A DNA stretch of 64,000 nucleotides from Scatosoma sp900555925. Lineage in GTDB: Bacteria; Bacillota; Clostridia; Christensenellales; Borkfalkiaceae. Positions 26,981-34,565 of the stretch are shown in pieces. The DNA lies in assembly GCA_959603585.1 (NCBI GenBank), contig CAUGYD010000003.1:62001-126000 (forward strand). The letters run 5' to 3'. How positions within the stretch are numbered: the first letter of the stretch is position 1; the number at the start of each line of letters is the position of its first letter. The notes under the pieces are model-generated. The model made no database searches. It saw nothing but the letters and a program-made list of their open reading frames with translations, and was not told where the DNA came from. A program made the position numbers and the translations under genes.

Positions 26981-27093
26981 GTTTAATCCTCCCTTAAAAA
27001 ATTTTTGCCATATATATTCGGGAAAAACGCGGGTGTTTTCCTCATAATTTCCCGTTCTTTTTATATTAATTTTATCACACTTCGATTGACAGC

Positions 27094-27188
27094 GTTATAA
27101 TAAATCTAACCATATACTTGCATAAAATTATCCTAAATTTCATTCTTTTTGGGAAATTTTGTTATAATATACTTGTATAAAACTATCC
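27094..27188 (-). promoter_or_regulatory. Operon promoter with two copies of a putative AraC-type operator
   Basis: Two 21-base direct repeats (27113-27133 and 27168-27188, plus strand TATACTTGYATAAAAYTATCC) match at 19 of 21 positions, with starts 55 bases apart. The proximal copy covers the -35 position of a minus-strand -10 element TTATAAC (27100-27094), 15 bases away. There is no good TTGACA. This layout suits an activator-dependent promoter for the surface-protein/ABC/glycosidase operon. The remaining 26981-27307 intergenic region holds no gene. Confidence 0.6.
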
Positions 27189-27271
27189 GCCATTTTCATT
27201 CATCGAAGTAAAAAATGAAACTCTTTCGACAAGAAATTTTTCTCGACGGCTGAAAATAGTCACAAAAATAC

Positions 27272-27300
27272 TTGCTTTTTAAGATGTGATTCTATATACT
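27272..27300 (+). promoter_or_regulatory. Promoter of the AraC-type regulator
   Basis: TTGCTT (27272-27277), 17 bases, TATACT (27295-27300). Transcription should start at about 27306-27308, directly at the ATG, implying a leaderless message. The -35 lies in ATACTTGC, a half-match to the operator repeats, which would allow autoregulation. Confidence 0.6.
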
Positions 27301-27307
27301 GATAAGT

Positions 27308-28185
27308 ATGGTTGACATAAGCAAATGTTTGGAAAAAATACAATTTAACTACCTATTCGGGGCAACGATTACGCACACGGATAAATTTGAAACGGGAACA
27401 GAAATCAGTACCTGCTGTAAATTTTATTATGTACTCGACGGTGAATACGAGTTGACGATCGGCCAGCAGTCTTACGAAGCAAAAGCCGGTTCTATGTTTT
27501 TTATTCCCGCCGGAATTCCTCAATCGCGGCGATACATTGGTAATGTAAGGCACGTTTCCCAGCAATATATGCATTTCAATTTTCTTTCTCTGACCGAACC
27601 CAACCTGTTCGATCGTTTATCCTTGCCCTATAAAATCGATATTGGACTGCGGACCGACGTAAAGAAAATGTTCAACACCGTCTTTCGACTCGCCTCACAG
27701 ACAACTTTATCCGCCCGCTTCAAGCTGACCGCAATCATACTCAACCTATTTGGGCTGTATGTCGAAAAATCTGCGGGGGGGGGGGGAAGAATGGCCTCGG
27801 AATTATAGGAGAAACGGGACACTTACAGGAAAACACAGTTATTCTGAAAATTACCAAATACATCAAGGACAACATCGACAGACAAATCACAAACGAAGAA
27901 TTGGCGCGCGTCGCCTGCATGCAGGGGAATTACTTTATACGTTTTTTCCGAAAGCAAACGGGTACCACGCCGCACAAATTCATCACAAAAATCAAAATCG
28001 ACACCGCCATGGGGCTGTTGGAAAACACGGATATCACGATAAGCCGCGCGATGGAAAAGGTCGGCTATTACGACATGAGCCACTTTTCCCGCACTTTCAA
28101 GCAGCTTCATAACCTCCCGCCCTCCGAATACGTCAAAAAATTTCGCAATACAAATTATAAATCGGACGGAATCAAGAAAAACTGA
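27308..28185 (+). pseudogene. AraC family regulator, frame interrupted at a 12-G run
   Basis: The N-terminal cupin part (27308-27808: FYYVLDGEYELTIGQQSYE, AKAGSMFFIPAGIPQSRRY) runs in one frame. It meets a run of 12 G at 27775-27786 and stops after MASEL. The C-terminal DNA-binding part continues in another frame from just after the G run. It has both helix-turn-helix motifs (ITNEELARVACMQGNYFIRF and ISRAMEKVGYYDMSHFSRTF). Ten or thirteen G would join them into one protein of about 292 residues. It is divergent from the glycan operon and probably its sugar-responsive activator. Either a phase-variable gene, a true pseudogene or a sequencing slip in the homopolymer. Confidence 0.85.
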
Positions 28186-28253
28186 ATCTTCCGACGCAAT
28201 TTTTATCCATTCCGAACCGTAACCGACCGTAAAAAATAAAAGGCAAAAATATG

Positions 28254-28301
28254 ACAAGCGTCCCGAAAGCCGTACAGGTCTTTCGGGGCGCTTGTTTTGT
28301 T
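28254..28301. terminator. Terminator between the regulator and the GH38-like gene
   Basis: A long stem ACAAGCGTCCCGAAAG/CTTTCGGGGCGCTTGT with T runs on both sides (TTTTGTTTC plus, ATTTTTGCC minus). It separates two convergent genes and can serve both. Confidence 0.8.
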
Positions 28302-28334
28302 TCTACGCCCTTATATATCGAATATTTTTTGTTT

Positions 28335-30713
28335 TCAGAATTTTTTCCCCTCGTAAGCACAGAAGGTCAAAAGCCCCTCGTTGATGGCTTCCATTTGGCG
28401 GAACAGCTTTTCGGGTTCGGTCTCTTCGGTGAGCTGCAAAGTATAGCGGAATTGATAAAACCCCGCGAGACATGCCTTGAAATTGGTCTCCCAAAAATTA
28501 TTCATTACCCAAGAGTAAACTTCGTCTGAGTTTCGGCTGTCCTCGCCCATCAGCTTCACGGGACGGGCCTCCAAGCTACCCATCGTCATCAGCGCAATAT
28601 CCTGCGCGGCAAGCAGCAACGCTCCCTGTTTTCCGACAAAGGCCGCGCCGTTCTGCACGGCGTAGTAATCCACGCAGGTACCGGGAATCTGATCGATTCT
28701 CGGACGGAATACCGCGCCCGCTTTGTCCATGTACACCGTCTTTCCCTCCTTGGCAAAGGGAAGCGCGAAATAGAGGTTCTCCGGCTCCCATACGCTGTCT
28801 TTATGTAAACGCAGATCGGCCGTAATGCGGGGCAGGGATTTATATACCGTGAGAATGACACTGCAAAACTGCGTGCCGTCGAGCCGATAAACGAGCTCGG
28901 CCCGAGCATACAGCCGCCCGTTTTCAAGGATTCGGATATCCGTCAATTCTCCGAAATCCCGATTCGTGCGCACCGCCTTTCGGTTGCGCCCCATGTCCCG
29001 TCTCACCGTCATATAATCGTCGGTCAGACGCAGCGGAGTCACCTCGTAAACGGGACGGAACGGTATCTCGTCCGCCCTTAAAAGTTCCTCTCCCCTCTTC
29101 TTGTCGTAAATCCGGGTGACTCCGAAGGGACGCTTCATCTCTATGCGGAAATATTCGTTCTCTATCCGATCCGTATACACATAATCTTCCGGATCCGCGT
29201 CGATGACGCCGAAAAGATCCTCCACTCCTTCCGCGCCGCCCCTCGCCCGAAGTCCGCAGCTCGGCGGAAGCGGAGGAGGGAGTTCCTTCAAAACAAACGT
29301 GCGTGTCTCATTCGGTTTCATCTCCGCAAAAATACACATCTCGGGGCCTCTCGAATGGCGGCTTATTTGGAAAGGAACGCTCTTTCCCGTCTCCTCGTCC
29401 ACTACGTCGAAACGTTCGTGTCCGCAAAAACATTCCACATCTTGTATCAGTATATCCTTTACCGCAAAAGCATGAGGATTTACCGCACGAAATTTGATTT
29501 CCCGATGAAAGGAAACGGGAGTCTCTCCATAACTTCGGCGTATCTTCCCGCAGGCCACTGCCGCGGATTCGTTGGCTTTTAACGCAAACAGCCGCTTCCC
29601 TTGATCGAGATTGCTTACCTGCGGCAAATAAGGCTGCGTGACGCACGCGGAATGTCCCCATGTGTGTTCCGAATAAAGCATGAGATTATAAAGCGCGGAG
29701 CGGTAATTCTCTTTTCCCCCGATCTTTCCGTCCGGGTCCAGTTTTCTCGCCACGTCGTACATGCGATTCGCCGCACGATAGTGCATGATATCCGCGGGAG
29801 CGGCACCCATGCCATCCCCCCACCAATCCGGCCAATCCCCGGCATATTCCGCAAGAGACTCTATTTCTTCCGCCCGTGCAAAAAATTCGTTCAAAGTAGC
29901 TAATTTCAGCTTGATTTCTTCATGTTCCGCATTATACCGTTCGATAAAATCGAGGACTTTTATGGAGGGAGGAGAATTGTCGGTCATGCCCCCGCTCACG
30001 CATACGGGAATAAAATCGTACTCGTAGCCTTGTTCCCGATTCGTCCTTACATAAGCCTCCAAACGTACACAGGCTTTCTCGTAAGGCGAAAGCCCGGAAC
30101 GGGTCAGCCCGTCCTGTATCATGTATTCAAATTCGGAAGCCTGTGCGATACCGAGTTCGTTTCCGATATGGTAGTGATCGCCGTTCCACACAAGCAGAGA
30201 ATGCCCCTCGGGCGTGCGCCAGCGAAAAGGGAGTTGTTTACGGAATGCGGGATAAAAGCCGTGGTGCGTATGTACGCACGACAAAAGTCCCCGTACTCCG
30301 TGGCGACAGAGCGCCTCCGAAAATCCCCAGCCATAACCGTTGATATCGGCCGTCATCGCATATCTGTAAGACAAGCCAAGCGAATTCAGTTCCTCCGTAC
30401 ATACATCCATGGTCTCGTTTATGACCCGTTCGCTTGCGAGTTCGGCCAAATCGAGATAACTGCCCGAAAGACCTATATTTCCCGATTGTACGAATTTTAC
30501 GAATTTATTCTTTTCCGCTCGTGTCGCCTCTGCCAAAAATTGTTGGACACACCAACAGCTTTCGCAATTCCACTTAAAATTCGGACGTTTTTCGATAAGC
30601 GACAGCGCTTCTCGGATAAATTCGATATGGGAAAACCGGATCTTTTCTTGAGTATCAGTAAAACCCACATCTGTATGAGAATGGTGAATTACGTAAATCG
30701 TCATTTTATTCAT
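28335..30713 (-). CDS. GH38-like glycoside hydrolase, divergent subgroup
   Basis: 792 residues. The start IYVIHHSHTDVGFTD carries the HxD zinc motif of the GH38 catalytic domain at about residues 11-16. In place of the classic DxFGxS nucleophile block there is TADINGYGWGFSEAL (about 120), with an Asp in a comparable position. SGGMTDNSPPS and SEHTWGHSACV are further conserved-looking blocks, and the latter may supply another metal ligand. C-terminal beta-sandwich domains follow from about 400. No signal peptide, so it probably acts in the cytoplasm on imported glycans. Substrate uncertain. The gene is monocistronic, but its promoter shares the operator motif of the main operon. ATG at 30713 behind CGAGG. 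Confidence 0.8.
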   Translation of the reverse strand: MNKMTIYVIHHSHTDVGFTDTQEKIRFSHIEFIREALSLIEKRPNFKWNCESCWCVQQFLAEATRAEKNKFVKFVQSGNIGLSGSYLDLAELASERVINETMDVCTEELNSLGLSYRYAMTADINGYGWGFSEALCRHGVRGLLSCVHTHHGFYPAFRKQLPFRWRTPEGHSLLVWNGDHYHIGNELGIAQASEFEYMIQDGLTRSGLSPYEKACVRLEAYVRTNREQGYEYDFIPVCVSGGMTDNSPPSIKVLDFIERYNAEHEEIKLKLATLNEFFARAEEIESLAEYAGDWPDWWGDGMGAAPADIMHYRAANRMYDVARKLDPDGKIGGKENYRSALYNLMLYSEHTWGHSACVTQPYLPQVSNLDQGKRLFALKANESAAVACGKIRRSYGETPVSFHREIKFRAVNPHAFAVKDILIQDVECFCGHERFDVVDEETGKSVPFQISRHSRGPEMCIFAEMKPNETRTFVLKELPPPLPPSCGLRARGGAEGVEDLFGVIDADPEDYVYTDRIENEYFRIEMKRPFGVTRIYDKKRGEELLRADEIPFRPVYEVTPLRLTDDYMTVRRDMGRNRKAVRTNRDFGELTDIRILENGRLYARAELVYRLDGTQFCSVILTVYKSLPRITADLRLHKDSVWEPENLYFALPFAKEGKTVYMDKAGAVFRPRIDQIPGTCVDYYAVQNGAAFVGKQGALLLAAQDIALMTMGSLEARPVKLMGEDSRNSDEVYSWVMNNFWETNFKACLAGFYQFRYTLQLTEETEPEKLFRQMEAINEGLLTFCAYEGKKF

Positions 30714-30803
30714 ATTTACGACCTCGTATAAAGAAGCAAATTTGAGAGCTATATCCTTTCAAAGCCCGCCATATGCTTATTATATCATTCCCTTTTCAAA
30801 AGT

Positions 30804-30840
30804 GGTATAACAAAATTGATATATTACTAGTACAAAATTT
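30804..30840 (-). promoter_or_regulatory. Promoter and operator of the GH38-like gene
   Basis: Plus-strand TATTACTAGTACAAAATTT (30822-30840) matches the core of the 27.1-kb repeats (TACTTGTATAAAA against TACTAGTACAAAA, 11 of 13). It lies 15 bases from a minus-strand TTATACC -10 element (30810-30804), exactly the spacing seen for the main operon. No -35 box is visible. A second, more consensus-like TATAAT lies at 30784-30779, also without a -35. Confidence 0.55.
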
Positions 30841-31146
30841 CTTTTTTAAAATTCTTCAATGATATACTTTAATGGCAAAACTGTAGTTACTCACTCAACC
30901 ACATTTGAATTTTCAAAAAATCGTTACGGGCATCCTCACAAGGCAATGATTTGTAAAAATCAAAAATTCTATTTTTCCTTGAAACGATGAAAAGTTTTCT
31001 CCATAACAAAAAATCGTTCTCCATGTCCCTTAAACGTAATTTTTACTTAAGGTTACAAAATAGACAAGACAAACAAGTTCGCTTGACTTTCTTATTTTTT
31101 ATTTTACCAATTATTGCTATCTCAAACAAGGCTTTTATCTCTTCCA
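30841..31146. other. AT-rich gene-free stretch
   Basis: About 300 bases of low GC with no ORF supported by a ribosome binding site. It probably contains the left boundary of the integrative element, but I could not find a repeat of the tRNA-Leu 3' end that would mark it. Confidence 0.4.
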
Positions 31147-31335
31147 TTAATACTCTTTTTCCGCTTCTTCCGAAGCGGATTTATTTTTTATCCCTTCTAT
31201 TCCGTTATTGAATATAGCACCGTTTATGGGCACTTCTATTGATACCGATACTTTCAATTCCTGTAAATCCGTATCTCCTTTCAATTCTTCAAATATTTCC
31301 GAAAACATCTTAGATTTTTTAATGATAATTTCCAT
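31147..31335 (-). CDS. Small hypothetical protein in integrative element
   Basis: 62 residues starting MEIIIKKSKMFSEIFEELKG and ending in an acidic tail. The ATG at 31335 follows AGGAGAAAGGG, better than the longer in-frame start. It lies 11 bases after the small XRE-type gene and is probably cotranscribed with it. No family recognised; its length and neighbourhood suggest an accessory regulator of the element. Confidence 0.5.
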   Translation of the reverse strand: MEIIIKKSKMFSEIFEELKGDTDLQELKVSVSIEVPINGAIFNNGIEGIKNKSASEEAEKEY

Positions 31336-31346
31336 TTCCCTTTCTC

Positions 31347-31544
31347 CTATTCCTCGCTCAACAGCGAATTGATTACCTCGTCGGTCGAACATTCCAGAAA
31401 TTCACTCATGCGCTTAACTTGTTCGGGCGAAGGAGAACTTCTTTTCTTTGCCCAATAAAATACAGTTGACTTTGCTAAACCCAACGCTGTTGCCATAGTA
31501 GACCGATTATAACGTTTGCTTTTTAATAATTCGTCAAATGTCAC
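31347..31544 (-). CDS. Small HTH protein (XRE/Cro-like)
   Basis: 65 residues: MTFDELLKSKRYNRSTMATA, then GLAKSTVFYWAKKRSSPSPE as the recognition region of a helix-turn-helix. A Cro-like DNA-binding protein, divergent from the larger XRE regulator at 31700. The pair has the layout of a lysogeny or transfer switch of a mobile element. Expressed from the consensus promoter at 31590-31618. Confidence 0.7.
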   Translation of the reverse strand: MTFDELLKSKRYNRSTMATALGLAKSTVFYWAKKRSSPSPEQVKRMSEFLECSTDEVINSLLSEE

Positions 31545-31589
31545 GTTTTACCTCCTCTGTTTGTTCCCATTTATGAACCTTATATCTGT

Positions 31590-31618
31590 ATTATAGTATA
31601 TTTTCGGGAACTTGTCAA
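31590..31618 (-). promoter_or_regulatory. Consensus promoter for the Cro-like gene
   Basis: Minus-strand TTGACA (31618-31613), 17-base spacer, TATAAT (31595-31590). The inverted-repeat-like GTTCCCATTTATGAAC lies just downstream (about 31563-31578) and may be an operator. Confidence 0.75.
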
Positions 31619-31644
31619 GAGTTTTTTCAAACTTTTCAGAAAAA

Positions 31645-31676
31645 AAGTTTACTTTTTGTGAACTTTCTTTTATACT
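31645..31676 (+). promoter_or_regulatory. Promoter and operator of the element XRE regulator
   Basis: AAAGTTTACTTTTTGTGAACTTT (31645-31667) is an imperfect inverted repeat (GTTTAC/GTGAAC). It overlaps TTTACT (31648-31653), which with TATACT (31671-31676) forms a promoter with 17-base spacing. Binding there would block the rightward promoter. Confidence 0.6.
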
Positions 31677-31699
31677 GATTGTAAAAGGAGGTAGAGGTT

Positions 31700-32059
31700 A
31701 TGGAAATTCAAGAAATAAAAAAATATATGAAAAGCAACCATATAACCTACGAACAACTTGCTCAACGGTCGGGACTTTCTATTAGTACGATTAAAAAAAT
31801 TTTTTCTGGGATTGCCCAATATCCGCGCATTGATACAATGCAGGCTATTGAAAAAGCACTCGGACTTAATACCGCTCCACTTCAATGGACGGAAGCGGAC
31901 AAAGCGCTCGGCGTAGGAAATCACTCCGTAAAGCTCACCGAAAAAGAATGGCGTATTCTCGAAGCCTTTAACGAGTTAGAACGTGTTAAAGGTGAAGCCT
32001 TTTCGGAAAAAATGCTGGAAATGATTGAAGCGATTCCGGCACTGCCAGAAAAAAAGTAA
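31700..32059 (+). CDS. XRE family transcriptional regulator of the integrative element
   Basis: 119 residues. An N-terminal XRE helix-turn-helix (TYEQLAQRSGLSISTIKKIF, about 16-35) is followed by a short C-terminal region with SVKLTEKEWRILEAFNELER. It probably represses the element promoters around 31.6 kb. The start has a perfect AAAGGAGG 11 bases upstream. It is followed 110 bases later by the integrase gene. AT-rich codon use matches the integrase and differs from the surrounding chromosome. Confidence 0.8.
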   Translation: MEIQEIKKYMKSNHITYEQLAQRSGLSISTIKKIFSGIAQYPRIDTMQAIEKALGLNTAPLQWTEADKALGVGNHSVKLTEKEWRILEAFNELERVKGEAFSEKMLEMIEAIPALPEKK

Positions 32060-32169
32060 AAATTTCCCAAAATATTTTTCAAAACCTGCGGACGTCTGTC
32101 ATATTTTTTATGTTATAATCTTATTAAACAAACATTTGTTTGTATTATAAGATAAAAGAGGTGGAAAAT

Positions 32170-33387
32170 ATGAAACTTTCAGACGACTTATTGCAGATAA
32201 CGACGCGACTTATGCTGGCGAAAGAACGGAGGGAAACTCTCAACGTCGCCCAAGAACTGACCGCTTTTGTTGAAAAAGTGGACAAGCTGGAAAGCACAAA
32301 AGATTATCAAAAAGAAAAATCAATATCGGCGACTTTGAAATTCAACAGACAGGAGATTTCAAAGATGTCGAAAACTTTCAAAAAAGAATTTATTGCAAAC
32401 GGACTTGCGGCACACATTATTAAACGCCCTAGCGGAAAACGCGGGGTTTATTATGAAATTCGTTACCGTCGAAACGGTTATGATTTGTATGGTGCAGCAA
32501 CAGACCTTGCAGAGGCAAAAAAGAGATTTCTTCAACAAACCGAACCTGGGGAGATAGAGAAACACCGAACGGATAAAATGAATCCGAGCGGGAAAAATCT
32601 TTTTAGGGAAGTTGCCGAAGAATGGTTCTCCTATAAAAAAACAAAACTTAATCCAAGGACATATTCCAATTATTATAGTTATTATCAGCGCTTTCTTCTT
32701 CCCGTTTTCGGCGATAGACCTATCAGCACAATAAAAACAATTGAAGTCGATAAAGTCATGTCGGAAACTAAGGGAAGAATCTATGAGGATTTAAGAATCG
32801 TTGTGAATTCGATTTTTAAGTATGCCTTACTTACAAGTTTGATTTCTAATAATCCCGTCGCTTTGGTGCCATTCAAGAAAGCCGAGCGAAAAAGTAGAAG
32901 AAACCTGACGAAAGAAGAAGTTCTCTTTTTATTACATATCCTTGAATCGAAAGAATATGAGGAATTTCGACAGCCGATTCTTGCCATGCTTTATTTCGGC
33001 TTGCGTCCATGTGAGTTGGAAACGGCCCGAATAGAAGGAGATTTTCTTATTGCTCGTAACGCAAAACGGAAGAACGGGAAAATCGAGTATAAAAAAATTC
33101 CCATATCCGATAGGATACGGGAAAAGTTAGATTTTTCAAAAAGTTTTGCGCCTCCGGGCAATATTGAAGTATTAAATCGAGTTTTTAAGAAAATCTTTCA
33201 CGGTAAAAACGTAACTCAATATTCTTTACGGCATACCTTTGCAACAAAATGTCAAGAATACGTGCGGCCGGATATAGTTGATATTTGGATGGGAGACAGT
33301 CCCGAAAGGCTTGTCGGAAGAGTATACACCCATTTTTCCGATGACTTTATGAGGGAGCAAATGAACAAGGTTTTGTTTGATATTTAG
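32170..33387 (+). CDS. Tyrosine recombinase (phage/ICE-type integrase)
   Basis: 405 residues. An N-terminal region with FKKEFIANG...KRGVYYEIRYRRNGY is the arm-type-site-binding part common in Firmicute integrases. It is followed by a core-binding domain (about 150-240) and the catalytic domain. Catalytic residues visible: Arg in LYFGLRPCELE, the SLRHTFA box, WMGDSP replacing the second His/Trp region, and the nucleophile Tyr in GRVYTHF near the C-terminus. It catalyses integration and excision. The ATG at 32170 follows AAGAGGTGG; an in-frame ATG ten codons earlier lacks a site. The gene ends 145 bases from the 3' end of tRNA-Leu, the classic position for an attachment site. Confidence 0.9.
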   Translation: MKLSDDLLQITTRLMLAKERRETLNVAQELTAFVEKVDKLESTKDYQKEKSISATLKFNRQEISKMSKTFKKEFIANGLAAHIIKRPSGKRGVYYEIRYRRNGYDLYGAATDLAEAKKRFLQQTEPGEIEKHRTDKMNPSGKNLFREVAEEWFSYKKTKLNPRTYSNYYSYYQRFLLPVFGDRPISTIKTIEVDKVMSETKGRIYEDLRIVVNSIFKYALLTSLISNNPVALVPFKKAERKSRRNLTKEEVLFLLHILESKEYEEFRQPILAMLYFGLRPCELETARIEGDFLIARNAKRKNGKIEYKKIPISDRIREKLDFSKSFAPPGNIEVLNRVFKKIFHGKNVTQYSLRHTFATKCQEYVRPDIVDIWMGDSPERLVGRVYTHFSDDFMREQMNKVLFDI

Positions 33388-33487
33388 CGGATTAGAGCCT
33401 AATTTTACCCCCCAAATTCCCCCCCAAAACTATCACAAAACACAAGAAACAAATATTTTATATACAAAATTTATACAAAACAAGCAC

Positions 33488-33527
33488 AAAAAAAGCAGAT
33501 TATCGGATTTTTATTCGATAATCTGCA
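33488..33527 (-). terminator. Terminator of tRNA-Leu
   Basis: Minus strand GCAGATTATCG, loop, CGATAATCTGC, then TTTTTTT, starting a few bases after the tRNA 3' CCA. Confidence 0.85.
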
Positions 33528-33531
33528 TATT

Positions 33532-33616
33532 TGGTGCGGTCGACAGGAATTGAACCTGCATGGGGTTAACCACAAGATCCTTAGTCTTGCGCGTCTGCCA
33601 GTTCCGCCACGACCGC
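33532..33616 (-). tRNA. tRNA-Leu (anticodon AAG)
   Basis: 85 bases including an encoded CCA. Acceptor stem GCGGTCG/CGACCGC, D arm with GGCGGAACTGGCAGAC, anticodon stem CAAGA/TCTTG with loop CTAAGGA (anticodon AAG), a long class II variable arm (GGTTAACCCCAT) and T arm GCAGGTTCAATTCCTGT. An adenosine at position 34 is uncommon in bacterial tRNAs apart from tRNA-Arg(ACG). Its 3' end faces the integrase gene, so it is the likely integration target. Confidence 0.92.
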
Positions 33617-33797
33617 GAATTAACGGGTCTATTATATAATAACCGCTCGTTTTTGTCAACTCATTTTTAACCACTTTCCCGATTTTTTTTATTTTTTTTA
33701 TTTTTCTTTTTGAAAGCCTGAGAATCTTTTTTCCCGCACGAAAAAATGTATATATTTCCTATACATACACACAATAAGTGTAAACGGAGGAAATTTT

Positions 33798-34343
33798 ATG
33801 AAAGCAACCGGTATTGTCAGAAGAATCGACGAGCTCGGCAGAGTAGTTATCCCTAAGGAAATCCGCCGCACGCTCAGAATTAAAGAGGGAGACCCGCTCG
33901 AAATTTTTACCGACAGGGACGAACTCATGTTAAAAAAATATTCGCCTATCGCTACGTTGGAACGTTTTAGCGTAGCCACCGTCAAATCTCTCAACGATTT
34001 AAGCGGAAAACTTGCCGTTATCTGCGATACGGACGAAATTTTATGCGCATACGGAGAAGGGAAAAAAGAACTCGACGGCAAAAATCTGTCCGAAGAAATG
34101 GACAAAATTTTGAGAGAACGCCGCAGTTATCTTGCCAACGCTTCGGAGGGCGGAGACATTCTGCCTCTTACCTCTTCCCGCGAAGAAGGAATCACCGCCC
34201 AGATTATCGTTCCTATTGTCGCAAACGGCGATTGTCTCGGAGCCGTGGCCGTCCTTACCAGAGAAGAAGGCGCCAAACTCGATAACAATATTTTGAACCT
34301 CGTCCGCCTCACCGCGGAAATTCTGGCGAATCAGTTTGACTGA
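33798..34343 (+). CDS. spoVT: Stage V sporulation protein T
   Basis: 181 residues, the usual length of SpoVT. The N-terminal AbrB swapped-hairpin DNA-binding domain reads MKATGIVRRIDELGRVVIPK (residues 1-20) and continues to about 50. A GAF-like domain follows (about 55-178), ending in the NLVRLTAEILANQF helix. In Bacillus it tunes forespore-specific (sigma G) gene expression, so its presence marks a spore-forming lineage. The ATG at 33798 follows GGAGG. It sits alone, just upstream of tRNA-Leu on the opposite strand. Confidence 0.93.
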   Translation: MKATGIVRRIDELGRVVIPKEIRRTLRIKEGDPLEIFTDRDELMLKKYSPIATLERFSVATVKSLNDLSGKLAVICDTDEILCAYGEGKKELDGKNLSEEMDKILRERRSYLANASEGGDILPLTSSREEGITAQIIVPIVANGDCLGAVAVLTREEGAKLDNNILNLVRLTAEILANQFD

Positions 34344-34467
34344 ACTCTTTTTTACAGAGAAATCTCCAAAAATTTATTCTATCAACTTTTCCAGTCAAAC
34401 GGCGGAAATTCCGGCGAATCCTTCGCTTAAATTTCCCCTCGTCGAAACATTCTGAAAATCCAGATTT

Positions 34468-34498
34468 TGCGCCCGATATTTTTCGGGCGCATTTTTTA
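34468..34498 (+). terminator. Terminator downstream of spoVT
   Basis: 9-bp stem TGCGCCCGA/TCGGGCGCA with a T-rich loop followed by TTTTTTAT. Confidence 0.85.
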
Positions 34499-34565
34499 TA
34501 CGGACGCAGGGTTGAGATGAGTTTTTTCCGGAATGAGGGAAAAGAAAAGCGCATATACTATACGT

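Noticed and set aside
33471..33674. 67-codon ORF across tRNA-Leu
   Set aside because: The sequence is a tRNA with its terminator; the ORF is coincidental.
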